The notes under the pieces were generated by a model. It ran no database searches. It was not told where the DNA came from and saw only the letters and a program-made list of their open reading frames with translations. Both the position numbers and the translations under genes were made by a program. 64,000 nucleotides of DNA from CAWDMC01 sp963803295. GTDB lineage: Bacteria; Acidobacteriota; Terriglobia; UBA7540. Below are positions 43,001-52,181 of the stretch, in pieces (position 1 is the stretch's first letter; every line of letters starts with the position of its first letter). The stretch is from contig CAWDMC010000028.1 of the NCBI GenBank assembly GCA_963803295.1, positions 1 through 64,000 on the forward strand. The letters run 5' to 3'.

Positions 43001-43404
43001 AGGTTCTCACTTGCTTCGCACCTCAACTCGTCCAGTGAGATGCGAGGCCTTGGATGGGAGTTGTATTTGGCGACAACTAGACCTTCGCTTCGCCGAGCCA
43101 AAGTGGCGCCCAGCATGGCTGCCCTGGTCTCGTGTCTTCGGGGATTCAAGTGCACTCCGCCTCCCGCTACCAGAGGATCTATTGGTCGGAAGCGCCCTCT
43201 CTCGCAGGAGCGGCTATACCCCCATCTAATGGACGTTCGGAAGGCTCCACAGGTGACGCGCAATCGGTCATTTTCACCACGGGACCTATAGATCCGCCGC
43301 CCTGGATTGCGGGCGCTTGTGACCGCCTGGGTCAGATTCGGGCGTGGTCCAACTGGTGGGATTCGAGCAATACCTGAAGACATCAGAATCCGGCCACCGG
43401 GCAT
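43001..43404. other. Intergenic region upstream of the ECF sigma gene
   Basis: About 400 bases. It must contain the promoter of the sigma/anti-sigma/DUF4097 unit, but no GGAAC-type ECF element is clear to me. No repeat, RNA gene or convincing small gene is seen. Confidence 0.4.
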
Positions 43405-45684
43405 CTACTGTCCGGAGCTCGGAGCTTGCACTACAGCTTTCCCGACCCCGGCATTCCCGGCAATATCGTAGGCCCGAATGGTGATCACGTGCTCGCCAGG
43501 AGCCAGTTTTCCGGTCCTGACGGTGAAGGTCTCGCGCGGCGAATCCACGATCCCGTCGTCGGATATCACGTCCTGCCAGTCCCGGCCGTCGATGGAAACC
43601 TCCGCGCGCCGCAACGGCGAGGTGTTGTCCTGCGCTTCGAACTGGACCTCGGAACCTGTGGCCTTCTGGATCAGCACCCGGACCGCAGGAGGCGTGTTGT
43701 CGATCCAGAAAGGGGCGCTGATCATCTCAGTCGCGTCGGCGTCCGCCGCTGGATTCGACCCCTCGTCGGAAGCCACCAGCTTGGCGACGTACTTGCCGTC
43801 GGCCAGCGAGTCCGGCTCAATGCTATAGGTGGTTTGGCGGATCTTATTTTTGAGTAGGTGCCAGTGCTGCTCGTCTGCGCCTTTAAGATAGAGCGCGTAG
43901 ATCAGGGTGTCGCCGTTTGGATCATCCGACTGCCAAGTCAGGGTAACGGGCGAACCTGCGGCAGGAGCACCGAAACCGGTGGCAGCTCCGCTCGTGACAT
44001 TGATGGTCGCGCCGCTGTAAGCGACGGCAGAGGCGCCCGAACTCGACGCTGGGCTGGTGCGTTCGCTCGCGTTCGAGACGCTGAGGGACCGTATCTGCGG
44101 AGCCAGATTCTGATTACGGTAGGACACCGTAACGTCATCCAGAACCGGGCTCGCCTGACCGTTACCAACGAAGGCGGCCTTCCATTGGATGTAGCGGCCA
44201 GCCGGGCTCATGATGGCGGCACCGCTTGCGTCCCGGTAGGGTCCGGACCAGTCGCTCCAGGTGGAATCGGGCCGGTCGGTGTTGCCGGAACGGGTATGAA
44301 ACTCAAGCACGGCTCCGGACGGGTTCTCGCCGCGCCAGGAAATCGTGCCCCAATGCGAAATGAACTTGCAGTCTTTAACAGGCGATTCGTAGGTGCCTCG
44401 AACGGCAGGTTTCGATCCGAGTTCAAACAATTTGGCGACGTTAGTCGTGGCGGCGAACACCTGCTCCCCTTGGGGCCACAACCGCGTTGCCAAGGCCTCC
44501 CGTGTCTCCGCCAAAAGTGTGAGTTGCTCGCCCTGCCGCGAGGACGTAAGCTCAAAGATGCGGCCGTTCTGGTCGGTTGAGAACAGCACCTTGTTGCCGC
44601 GCACGGCAAGTCCAAAAATGCTCTCGTTGTTTGAGTTCCAGACAGTCTCGGTGGTGGAGTCCGGCCGGATCTCAATGAGGGCACCCTTGCCTTGCGGCAT
44701 TCGCGGCACCGGAAGGTTGATGCCCGATGTCTGCGGGCGGTTGAAGCCAGGCGACGACCCTGCCTTCTCCGGATGCTGGGGATCCTGACGGGGCGCTGGC
44801 GAGGTGTCGTGCGAAGACTCCACGCCCGGCAGCTCGTCGGAGGAAGCGGTGACCGTCACCGTGGTGACGACCGGAGCTTCGCCGCCCGGATTTCCCTGCA
44901 TCAGAATCCCAGGACTTCCTTTACCGCCTGAGCCTCCCAAGGCGGCGGCGTAAATCCTTCCCTCTGAATCTATAGCGAGCGAATGGATCTCGGGCAGACT
45001 CGCCTGATAGACGACAAAAGCCTTCCCTTGGGGTGTCAAACGGTAAATCAAGCCGTTGGGATCGGTACCCGCCAGCAGGTTGCCTTTGGCATCGAACGCC
45101 AGACACATCACGTGGGTCTGGTTGGTGTCGTAAAACACGCTGCCCTGGCGGTCAGTGCCGACGCGAAGAATCTTCCCCTGATCGCCGGTGCCCACGAACA
45201 GGTGCCCTTCCGCATCGAAGGCCAGCGACCAGATGTACTTTGACTTGGGCTCGTAGAACACGCCCGACTTGCCATCCGCAGTCACGCGGTAGATTTTGCC
45301 ATCGGGAGAGGTTCCTACGTACAAGGCATCATCGGGGCCGACGGCCAGCGCGAAAACATCGGGCTCCGGGGCAGCGAAGAACAGCGATCCCTTGCCCGAG
45401 GCGTCCACGCGAAAAACCTTGCCTTCGTGGCCAGTGCCGACATAAAGGTTGTGTTTCGAATCACCCACTAACGCGAGCGCTAGGTTCTGATCCGGGCTGA
45501 ACACGCTCCGAGTCTCCGGCGCCAGCCTTAGTTCGCCGTCACGGGTGAGCGAAACCGCGGAAAGGGTGCCCTGGAGAAAATCGTCGAACGATCCGAGCTG
45601 CCAGAAGCCGGTCTCGACACCGCGAAGTGGAGTCGTCAGGGTGAAAAGGAGTCCCGGAACCAAAAGAAACTTAAGTTTTCCCAT
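43405..45684 (-). CDS. Secreted beta-propeller protein with C-terminal FN3-like domain
   Basis: 759 residues. Signal peptide (KFLLVPGLLFTLTTPLRG). The N-terminal half holds repeated propeller blades (DSKHNLYVGTGHEGKVFRVDASG, DDALYVGTSPDGKIYRVTADG, EGHLFVGTGDQGKILRVGTD, KGNLLAGTDPNGLIYRLTPQG). A low-complexity linker (~280-330) follows, then a second blade region. The C-terminal part has two Ig/FN3-like units (PPAVRVLIQKATGSEVQF...VITIRAYDIAGNAG). No catalytic motif is visible. A binding or structural role at the surface is likely. Confidence 0.78.
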   Translation of the reverse strand: MGKLKFLLVPGLLFTLTTPLRGVETGFWQLGSFDDFLQGTLSAVSLTRDGELRLAPETRSVFSPDQNLALALVGDSKHNLYVGTGHEGKVFRVDASGKGSLFFAAPEPDVFALAVGPDDALYVGTSPDGKIYRVTADGKSGVFYEPKSKYIWSLAFDAEGHLFVGTGDQGKILRVGTDRQGSVFYDTNQTHVMCLAFDAKGNLLAGTDPNGLIYRLTPQGKAFVVYQASLPEIHSLAIDSEGRIYAAALGGSGGKGSPGILMQGNPGGEAPVVTTVTVTASSDELPGVESSHDTSPAPRQDPQHPEKAGSSPGFNRPQTSGINLPVPRMPQGKGALIEIRPDSTTETVWNSNNESIFGLAVRGNKVLFSTDQNGRIFELTSSRQGEQLTLLAETREALATRLWPQGEQVFAATTNVAKLFELGSKPAVRGTYESPVKDCKFISHWGTISWRGENPSGAVLEFHTRSGNTDRPDSTWSDWSGPYRDASGAAIMSPAGRYIQWKAAFVGNGQASPVLDDVTVSYRNQNLAPQIRSLSVSNASERTSPASSSGASAVAYSGATINVTSGAATGFGAPAAGSPVTLTWQSDDPNGDTLIYALYLKGADEQHWHLLKNKIRQTTYSIEPDSLADGKYVAKLVASDEGSNPAADADATEMISAPFWIDNTPPAVRVLIQKATGSEVQFEAQDNTSPLRRAEVSIDGRDWQDVISDDGIVDSPRETFTVRTGKLAPGEHVITIRAYDIAGNAGVGKAVVQAPSSGQ

Positions 45685-45851
45685 AATCGTGTTCGCGAGA
45701 TCGGAACATCAGGTGATGCCTTCCTCGATCCTTCGAATCAGCGAAAGGCCCTGTTGTCGTCCCTTCGCAAGATGACCCCGGCAGGCTCATTCGGATGAAT
45801 CAATAGCCCGAGGGGATCTGATCGCGCAAATCCGAGGCCCGCGATTCCAGA

Positions 45852-47867
45852 CTATTCGCCGGACGTTCCGCCGCTCAGCACCTTCAGATATAGGGTTTTT
45901 TGCCCCTGTATGGTGTAGGGCGAAGGCTTGCCCTCGAAATCGCCGACCACGGAGGTCCCACGGAAGCTAAGGCCGCTCGAGGCTGAAGGGTCCGCCATGA
46001 GGGTCTGGAGCAGCGAAGGCGGCGGCGAAGGATAGTCCTTCCCCTGCAGCACAAAGGATTTCTGGGGAGCCATCAAGAGCGCGTATACCTGGTTGCTGTG
46101 GCGCATGCGGTTCAATGCGTCCACCAGTTGGTGAACGTTGCGGGGAGGACCGGCCAGCGCTCCCAGCCGTCCTTCCAGCATATTGATCGTCATGCCGCTG
46201 CCCACTACCAGTGACAAGGTCTTATCGGCGATGTTCTCCGGAATTTGGATCGGGATCTTCTCCGTCACCGTCTCGCCCCAGGGTGTTCGCAGGACGGCGG
46301 TCGCGGTGATCTTCTCGCCCGGATGCACCACCGAGTCCGACGCCCACGCCTGCTCGAGAGTCGCCACTCGCAAATGGTCCACGGACCTTGCGGTCACTTC
46401 GACGCTTTGGACCTGCAAGTCCGGAAAATTGCTACTCAGAAGGTAGGTGAGTGGCAAAGCCACCGAGGTGCTCGCCCCATTGGCTGCATTGAAATCGGAA
46501 GAAACCACGTCGCTGATCCTGACCGAGTCTCCGGTGGACAGGTGTATCTTCCCGTCAAGCTCGATAGTCGAGGCTCCCACCATCCGTTCGGTGCCAGAGA
46601 AGGCAGAGACCAGCGCCACATTCACCAGCAAGGGCGATAGGAAGGAGTCCTGTATCACGTCGAAGTTGTACTCGTTGGTGGTGTTCAAGGTGGACTGAAG
46701 TCTCAGGTGTACAGGGATCGAGTTCGCCTTCGCACCTACTACTCCATAGATCGCGGAGAAGCGGTCCTGTTGGATCACTCCGACCGGCGGACCAGGGGCG
46801 TCGAGTTTGAAAGAACTGGCAAGGCTCGGAACCGTCACAATCACCTGCGCCCGGCCAAAAGGGATGGCCGCAGGTCCGGCCAGCAGCAGGCGGTGCCCGC
46901 AGGCGTAGAGATCGTTGCCGTGAACATAAGTTACGGTGCAGTCGGCGTTGAGATCGAAATCTCCCCGCACCAGGAAAAGACTGATCATCGAGCCGGGCTT
47001 GATGCCGGCGGCGCTATAACTGGCAGGAACGGCTTCTCCGTTTCCGGGTGTTGGTGCATTTCCTGAGAGAATACCACCCGACATCGGCTCGAAGCCCAGG
47101 GACCGGAAGAGCGCACCGTAAGTGTCGACGATCTGGCTCGAGAAGCCTCCAAAACGGAGCGGGAGAGAAAGCGGCGAGCCGCCGCTCGAGGCGAAGCCCG
47201 AGGCAATCTTCGTCCAATCTGGACCGCTGCCCTCAGGGATAAGGCGGACACCGTCGGCGCTCTCGACGAGGCGGTAAGACCAGCCCGCCCCCGAAGTCGA
47301 AACGGCGGGACCCGGCCGGCTCGCCAAATCCAGATTGCCCGTGCTACCCCCACTGACCCGCTCAGTCGTGAGCGAGCTTCCATCGCGGATCGGCGCACTG
47401 GCGGTAGCAAGCCCAGCACGTGCGGCCGCATCCGCACCCACGCGAGCGACGGCACACCCGGCACACACCGGCTTAGGCACAACCTTCAACATCTGCTCGA
47501 TCGGGGTAATCCCTGCCAGGGGGGTCTTGGAGAAGGGAAAAGCGAGGGCGACGGCGCCTACGAGTCTTCCGTGGATATAAACGGGACTGCCGCTCATCCC
47601 GGCGATGACGCCGGTGTCAGCCAGAGGCCCGCCCGAGAGCCGCGCCAGGATCACGTCCTGCTTTGGCGCAATGGCATTTTTGAGCACTCCCAGGATTTCT
47701 ACCTGAAATGGAGTAATCTCGTCGCCTTGGAAGACGGTGAGGCCCGTTCCCTTCAGGCCGGCCTTGACCTCATGGAGCGGGAAAATCTTGGTCTCATCCT
47801 GCGCCGGGGCCAAACTGGTGGCCAGCAGAATCGCGGTTAGAGCCGCGACGAAACATCGAGTTCGCAT
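45852..47867 (-). CDS. Secreted SpoIVB peptidase S55-domain protein
   Basis: 671 residues with a signal peptide (ALTAILLATSLAPAQDE). KIFPLHEVKAGLKGTGLTVFQGDEITPFQVEILGVLKNAI and GGPLADTGVIAGMSGSPVYIHGRLVGAVALAF are the SpoIVB/S55 serine-peptidase signature, with Ser in GMSGSP. The remaining ~500 residues contain Ig-like sandwich segments and resemble other long Acidobacterial S55 proteins. In sporulation SpoIVB cleaves a regulator; here a different extracytoplasmic role is assumed. Confidence 0.8.
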   Translation of the reverse strand: MRTRCFVAALTAILLATSLAPAQDETKIFPLHEVKAGLKGTGLTVFQGDEITPFQVEILGVLKNAIAPKQDVILARLSGGPLADTGVIAGMSGSPVYIHGRLVGAVALAFPFSKTPLAGITPIEQMLKVVPKPVCAGCAVARVGADAAARAGLATASAPIRDGSSLTTERVSGGSTGNLDLASRPGPAVSTSGAGWSYRLVESADGVRLIPEGSGPDWTKIASGFASSGGSPLSLPLRFGGFSSQIVDTYGALFRSLGFEPMSGGILSGNAPTPGNGEAVPASYSAAGIKPGSMISLFLVRGDFDLNADCTVTYVHGNDLYACGHRLLLAGPAAIPFGRAQVIVTVPSLASSFKLDAPGPPVGVIQQDRFSAIYGVVGAKANSIPVHLRLQSTLNTTNEYNFDVIQDSFLSPLLVNVALVSAFSGTERMVGASTIELDGKIHLSTGDSVRISDVVSSDFNAANGASTSVALPLTYLLSSNFPDLQVQSVEVTARSVDHLRVATLEQAWASDSVVHPGEKITATAVLRTPWGETVTEKIPIQIPENIADKTLSLVVGSGMTINMLEGRLGALAGPPRNVHQLVDALNRMRHSNQVYALLMAPQKSFVLQGKDYPSPPPSLLQTLMADPSASSGLSFRGTSVVGDFEGKPSPYTIQGQKTLYLKVLSGGTSGE

Positions 47868-48078
47868 AATGCGGTTTCGAACTCCTCACCAATTGTATAG
47901 TCTAGGTGATAAGCAGAGAGGCGTCAACGCGTAACACTCGCCGACCGTTCCCATCGGATTCCTGGCCAAGCAGCCTATCCCCTTCCCTAACGAGGGTTGA
48001 TGCAATCTAACTTCCGAAGGTAGCCCGAGGTAAATCATGAGAAGCGGCTAAGGGATTCTAAACCGAATCCCAGAGCTG

Positions 48079-48612
48079 CTAGTTCCGAACGCCTTGCGCC
48101 TTCTCCGAGGGCTGGCGCGAGATGGGCTTATTGTCTATTCGTTGAGAAGCGCCGAAGCTTTGCATAAGCTCGCGCTGCTCGTGATTGAGGCGGGCAGGAA
48201 CTATGACCTGTATGGTAACGTAAAGGTCGCCTTGACCGTGGCCGTCGAGAGAAGGAACGCCCTTACCCCGCAGCCGGAACGCAGAATTGGGCTGGGTACC
48301 TTCCGGCACCCGAAGCTTTTCCTGACCGTGAAGGGTAGGCACTTTGAGATCGGCCCCGAGCGCCGCTTGGGCGACAGAAACCGGAATGGTACAGAAGAGG
48401 TCGTTGCCGCGGCGTTCGAAGAAGGCGTGATGGCGCACTCGCACCACCACATAGAGGTCCCCCGCTTCGCCTCCCAGCCCGCCCGCCTCACCTTCTCCGC
48501 TCACTCGCAGGCGCGTACCCTCATCAACTCCGGCTGGTATTTTCAGGCTCAGCACTTTTTCCTGTCGAAGCCGGCCCTCGCCGCGGCAGTCAGGACACAC
48601 ATCCCGGATCAT
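48079..48612 (-). CDS. dnaJ: DnaJ chaperone, C-terminal part (frameshifted gene)
   Basis: Starting from MIRDVCPDCRGEGRL (fourth CxxCxGxG zinc motif), the frame runs through the DnaJ C-terminal peptide-binding domains (KIPAGVDEGTRLRVSGEGEAG, LFCTIPVSVAQAALGADLKVPTLHG, GEGVPSL-like GKGVPSLDGHGQGDLYVTIQVIVPARLN). It joins to the 48590-49207 frame after removal of one base near 48697-48699. Together they make a normal ~375-residue DnaJ. Confidence 0.85.
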   Translation of the reverse strand: MIRDVCPDCRGEGRLRQEKVLSLKIPAGVDEGTRLRVSGEGEAGGLGGEAGDLYVVVRVRHHAFFERRGNDLFCTIPVSVAQAALGADLKVPTLHGQEKLRVPEGTQPNSAFRLRGKGVPSLDGHGQGDLYVTIQVIVPARLNHEQRELMQSFGASQRIDNKPISRQPSEKAQGVRN

Positions 48613-49207
48613 CTGGCCCGCACCACGGCATTGCGGACAGGTACGAGTGAGGGTAAAGAAGCCCTGCTGCTGGCGAATGGATCCGCGTCCGCCGCAGAGC
48701 CGTGCAGGCTACCGGGTGACTACCTTTTTTGGCGCCCGTACCCCGGCAGGACTGGCAGGCTTCCAGACGCGGGATCTTGATCTTAGTATCGATACCAAAA
48801 ACCGCTTCTTCAAAGGAAATCTCCAAGTCATATCGCAGGTCGGAGCCACGCGCCGCCCTGGAGCGTCGGGAGGAGCCAGCCCCGCGGCCAAAAATATCGC
48901 CCAAATTGAAAAAGTCGCCGAAGATGTCCTCGAAGTCGGAAAAGATCGTCGAGTCTGCGCTGAATCCGCCCGACCCACTGACTCCGGCGTGACCGAAACG
49001 GTCGTAGGCGTTGCGCTTCTGCGGGTCCGCCAAGATGCTGTAAGCTTCAGTGATCTCTTTGAACTTCTCCGTGGATTCTTCGAGGTTGTCAGGATTGCGA
49101 TCGGGATGATATTGCAGAGCCAACTTGCGATACGCGCTCTTAACCTCCTGCTCTCCCGCACCCCTCTCTACCCCGAGGACCTCGTAGTAGTCACGCTTTC
49201 CATTCAT
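48590..49207 (-). CDS. dnaJ: DnaJ chaperone, N-terminal J-domain part (frameshifted gene)
   Basis: J-domain with YHPDRNPDN (HPD loop, residues ~32-34), the G/F-rich linker and the first zinc motif CQSCRGTG. After GSHPVACTA (about 48700) the frame leaves homology; the motifs CGGRGSIRQQQGFF, CPQCRGAG lie in another frame. One extra base in GGCTCTGCGG explains this. DnaJ stimulates DnaK ATPase and delivers unfolded clients. grpE ends 10 nt upstream, so it is part of the heat-shock operon. Confidence 0.9.
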   Translation of the reverse strand: MNGKRDYYEVLGVERGAGEQEVKSAYRKLALQYHPDRNPDNLEESTEKFKEITEAYSILADPQKRNAYDRFGHAGVSGSGGFSADSTIFSDFEDIFGDFFNLGDIFGRGAGSSRRSRAARGSDLRYDLEISFEEAVFGIDTKIKIPRLEACQSCRGTGAKKGSHPVACTALRRTRIHSPAAGLLYPHSYLSAMPWCGPDDPGCVS

Positions 49208-49217
49208 AAGGTTCTGT

Positions 49218-49826
49218 CTACTGCGCTTTTCCCTTCACGGCCACTTTCACAATAGCGGGGCGCAAGAGGCGATGCCGCAGCTTGTAACCACGCTGCAGCT
49301 CTTCCACGACCTCATGGTCTCGATGCTCGTCCGACTCCACTGTCTCCACGGCCTGATGAAGATTCGGGTCAAAAATCTGCCCCTCGGCCTCTACCGGCGA
49401 GAGTCCGGCTCGTGCCAGCACGTCCAGCATCTGCCGGTTGATCAGCTCCACGCCCTCATAGAACTGCGCTGGAACCTTCTCATCGCGCAGTCGGAGCGCC
49501 CGATCGAATCCGTCAAGAGTCGGAAGCAAGGAGCGCACGAGATCGGCATTGGCATGCTGTACGAATTCTTCCTTATCGCGCTGAAATCGCTTGCGGAGGT
49601 TCTCCAGCTCAGCTTGCTTTCGAAGCAAGCGCTCGTGCAACTCCTGTTTCTCCGCCAGTGCCTTCTTACAAGCCTCGAGATCAATCGTCTCCTGGGATGC
49701 TGCTGTCGCAACGGCTGGGGCCGTCTGCGCCGACGAGTCCACGCTCGTCTTGACGTTGGCGGCGCCGTCGTCGGGAGAATCGATCTCTGGCTCTCTTCCG
49801 GTTTCGTTGCTGGTATTAGTGTCCAT
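49218..49826 (-). CDS. grpE: DnaK nucleotide-exchange factor GrpE
   Basis: 202 residues from the ATG at 49826; the frame is open further but runs into the hrcA end. Acidic N-terminus, a long coiled coil (EACKKALAEKQELHERLLRKQAELENLRKRFQRDKEEF), then the beta-wing with SLLPTLDGFDRAL and DPNLHQAVETVESDEH...EELQRGYKLRHRLLRPAIVKVA, the canonical GrpE motif. It releases ADP from DnaK. It sits between hrcA and dnaJ. Confidence 0.94.
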   Translation of the reverse strand: MDTNTSNETGREPEIDSPDDGAANVKTSVDSSAQTAPAVATAASQETIDLEACKKALAEKQELHERLLRKQAELENLRKRFQRDKEEFVQHANADLVRSLLPTLDGFDRALRLRDEKVPAQFYEGVELINRQMLDVLARAGLSPVEAEGQIFDPNLHQAVETVESDEHRDHEVVEELQRGYKLRHRLLRPAIVKVAVKGKAQ

Positions 49827-49929
49827 AACCTCAAACAAATCTGAGCCGTTCAGGTCAGGCCTCCCCTTGAGGTGGCCCTGAAGCATGGCCATCAACTTCC
49901 AAGGCCCGAGCGATCGACAATCTGACCGC

Positions 49930-51003
49930 CTAATTAATGCTGAGGAGCTTACTGCAGAGATGGGCCACGTACTCCACCGCGCGTATAGCCCTCTCATATT
50001 CGATGCGCGTGGGACCCACTACACCGAGCGCCCCTACCGCCCGCCGCCGGTAGTGAAATGGAGCCATTATTACCGTGCACTGCTGCATCTCACTGGCAGT
50101 GTTTTCACTGCCGATAAGAACGCGGACACCAGAATTTGGCGATTGAAGACAAGCTCCCAGAATCCGTACCAGCTTCGCCTTCTCCTCAAAGGTTCGCAGC
50201 AGATTCTTTAGCTGGCGTGCATTTTCGAACTCCGGCCGGTCGAGAATCCGGGTGGTCCCGTCGACGAATAGAGGTCCGCTTTCGTCGCCGGAGAGAGCGC
50301 CGGAACTAAACAGAGCCGCCACGCTGGACATCAGCCGGCTGCAAACCGCGCGCAGGTCTTCCAGGCGCTGGAAAATCTCTATCCGCACGGCCCCTACCGA
50401 CCAACCCCGGAACTCCTCATTCAAGTAATTGGCCGCCCGGTCCAATTCGTCCTGGGAAAAGTCCTCGTCCGGTCGCACCACCTTGTTCTCGATCAAATCC
50501 GGTTTCGACACAATCACGGCCAGAACCCGGCGTTCGGGCAACCTGACAAACTTCACATGCTCGAGTACTTTCTCCTGCGGCGCCGGTCCGAGCACCATGC
50601 CAATACTGTTTGAAATCTCTGAGAGGACGTGCGAAGCCTTCCCCAGCAAATCCTGCATGAGATGCTCGCCAGACCCCTCATCCCGAGAAAGGTCGGCGCC
50701 GAGGCTTTTGAGGATATGCTGCTCCAGGGCCTCTCCTAACCGCACCTGGCCGGCCATGCGATCCACGAAGAAACGATAGGCTTTGTCAGTTGGGACACGG
50801 CCCGCCGAGACGTGGGGTTGTTCGAGGAAGCCGGTTGTCTCCAGTTGCGCCATCACGTTACGAATGGTTGCTGGACTCAGCGCTTCCGGCAGTTGCTCGG
50901 TAAGCGCTTTCGAGCCCACAGGCACACCGCTAGCCACGTACTGGCGAATGATCGCGGCAAGAATATCCCTTTGGCGCCTTTCCAGGTCCATTCCGCTCTT
51001 CAT
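49930..51003 (-). CDS. hrcA: Heat-inducible transcription repressor HrcA
   Basis: 357 residues; an ATG 4 codons later (MDLERRQRDIL) is an equally good start. The winged-helix N-terminus (RRQRDILAAIIRQYVASGVPVGSKAL, ALSPATIRNVMAQLETTGFLEQPHVSAGRVPTDKAYRFFVD) and the GAF-like C-terminal domain (DGTTRILDRPEF, MAPFHYRRRAVGALGVVGPTRIEYERAI) are diagnostic. HrcA binds CIRCE in unstressed cells and is refolded by GroEL. I see no CIRCE (TTAGCACTC-N9-GAGTGCTAA) in the 100 bases upstream, so control of this operon is unclear. Confidence 0.95.
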   Translation of the reverse strand: MKSGMDLERRQRDILAAIIRQYVASGVPVGSKALTEQLPEALSPATIRNVMAQLETTGFLEQPHVSAGRVPTDKAYRFFVDRMAGQVRLGEALEQHILKSLGADLSRDEGSGEHLMQDLLGKASHVLSEISNSIGMVLGPAPQEKVLEHVKFVRLPERRVLAVIVSKPDLIENKVVRPDEDFSQDELDRAANYLNEEFRGWSVGAVRIEIFQRLEDLRAVCSRLMSSVAALFSSGALSGDESGPLFVDGTTRILDRPEFENARQLKNLLRTFEEKAKLVRILGACLQSPNSGVRVLIGSENTASEMQQCTVIMAPFHYRRRAVGALGVVGPTRIEYERAIRAVEYVAHLCSKLLSIN

Positions 51004-51312
51004 GCTGAACTCAGATCGCGACGGGTGATTAAGTCACTATAGTTGAGAGGCTTACACTCAGCCCATTCTCTCCCACCTTCCCTTTTATTGTAGCGCATTT
51101 CGCTCACCTGTCAAGAAATCGCCGCTCACGTGCGCAGCAAGAGGCTCCCGTGATCGCTCCGGTTCGGCGCCATCAGTAGTCAAACTTTTAGAGAATGCTG
51201 ACCGGATACATATCGATGATCACCGACTTGGGGGGAATACCCTGCCGGTCCAAATCATCGGCGAGTTGTCGCAGGAGATTGTTCAGCCTGGAGCGGGACC
51301 GCGCCTTAAGGA

Positions 51313-51453
51313 CGAGGTGTTCGCTTGGCTTGAGAAAGCTTATCAAGTGCGCGACAGGGGCTTACTTATCTCAAGGTAGACCCGCACCTCGACCCGTTGC
51401 GCTCCGACGCGCGCTTTCAGGATCGGCTCAGCTGCGTCGGCCTCCCACCCTAG
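51313..51453 (+). pseudogene. C-terminal remnant of a TPR/kinase-type Acidobacterial protein
   Basis: EVFAWLEKAYQVRDRGLLIS followed, in the next frame, by KVDPHLDPLRSDARFQDRLSCVGLPP and a stop at 51451. This is the shared C-terminal tail of many Acidobacterial TPR transcription-regulator and serine/threonine-kinase proteins. One base is missing or extra near 51376, and nothing upstream belongs to the protein. It is an eroded fragment. Confidence 0.45.
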
Positions 51454-51623
51454 AGAAACAACTCCGCTGGGCGCGGGTAGAGCCCGTTGTTCAAGCCCTG
51501 GACAATTCAGTTTCGGGTTTGAGGCGACACTCCGGTCAGGGACCTACGCGGCGTCATTTCCGGCCACCCCCCCCCAAAGAGCCCATTGGCAAAGCCGCAT
51601 GGCCGGAGACGATTGACGAGTGC

Positions 51624-51866
51624 TCACAAGCGCTTGCCCCGTGCGGCCTGACCGGCCATAAGAAACGTGCTCGGATACCTTCCGGTACCACACAGTTTGA
51701 ACGTTCCGAAATCCTTGTACCAGTCGCCGTCGGGCACGTCGGGATCTTGGGCTTTCCACTGCGCCAGTTCAAATAGATCTTCTTCGGAGATCTCCCGCTC
51801 CTTGGCGCGGTCGCGGAGATGAGCCCACTTTTCTCTCGGGAGTCGTTCCCACTGAATCTTTGGCAT
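51624..51866 (-). CDS. Small basic protein, candidate toxin of an RHH-type pair
   Basis: 80 residues. It starts 3 nt after the stop of the RHH gene. The N-terminal MPKIQWERLPREKWAHLRDRA and middle EEDLFELAQWKAQDPDVPDGDWYKDFGTFKLCG resemble small hypothetical proteins common in soil and cyanobacterial genomes; no named family. The tight pairing and the antitoxin-like partner are the only reasons for calling it a toxin candidate. The C-terminus is basic. Confidence 0.5.
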   Translation of the reverse strand: MPKIQWERLPREKWAHLRDRAKEREISEEDLFELAQWKAQDPDVPDGDWYKDFGTFKLCGTGRYPSTFLMAGQAARGKRL

Positions 51867-51869
51867 GCT

Positions 51870-52181
51870 TCAACGGCCAAGAATCAGGGCCCGGAAGTCG
51901 TCCACGAGTCGATCTTCATTCTTCGGGTCGTCGTTGGCAAGATTCTCCTTCAATCTTTTGAAGAAGTCCCTTTTCCGGTTCTCCTGACCCTCCAGGCCGA
52001 AGCGCACGAGCGCAGCGATCGCTTTGCTCATACTCGTGTCAACTGTCTCGGCGTACCGCTCCACCTGATGAGCGAGGCCGGGGGGCAGTCCGACCGTATA
52101 TCGTGATTCGAGTTTACGCCTGCCGGACTTGGCCGCGGCGTGTCGGGCGCGCTTCCTAGCTGTCAATTCAGAGTGAGGCAT
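51870..52181 (-). CDS. Ribbon-helix-helix protein, candidate antitoxin
   Basis: 103 residues. ESRYTVGLPPGLAHQVERYAETVDTSMSKAIAALVRFGLEG reads as a CopG/Arc-type ribbon-helix-helix with a basic N-terminal extension (ARKRARHAAAKSGRRK). The C-terminal part (LANDDPKNEDRLVDDFRALIL) would be the partner-binding region. It is followed by an 80-residue gene with 3-nt spacing. The layout is antitoxin-first, as in many type II modules. Confidence 0.6.
   Translation of the reverse strand: MPHSELTARKRARHAAAKSGRRKLESRYTVGLPPGLAHQVERYAETVDTSMSKAIAALVRFGLEGQENRKRDFFKRLKENLANDDPKNEDRLVDDFRALILGR

Noticed and set aside
43001..43404. Open frame of ~135 residues on the minus strand upstream of the ECF gene
   Set aside because: Arg-rich, no domain, no ribosome site; probably non-coding promoter region.
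51195..51776. 193-residue plus-strand open frame
   Set aside because: Runs in the wrong frame across the eroded TPR tail and the opposite strand of the 80-residue gene.
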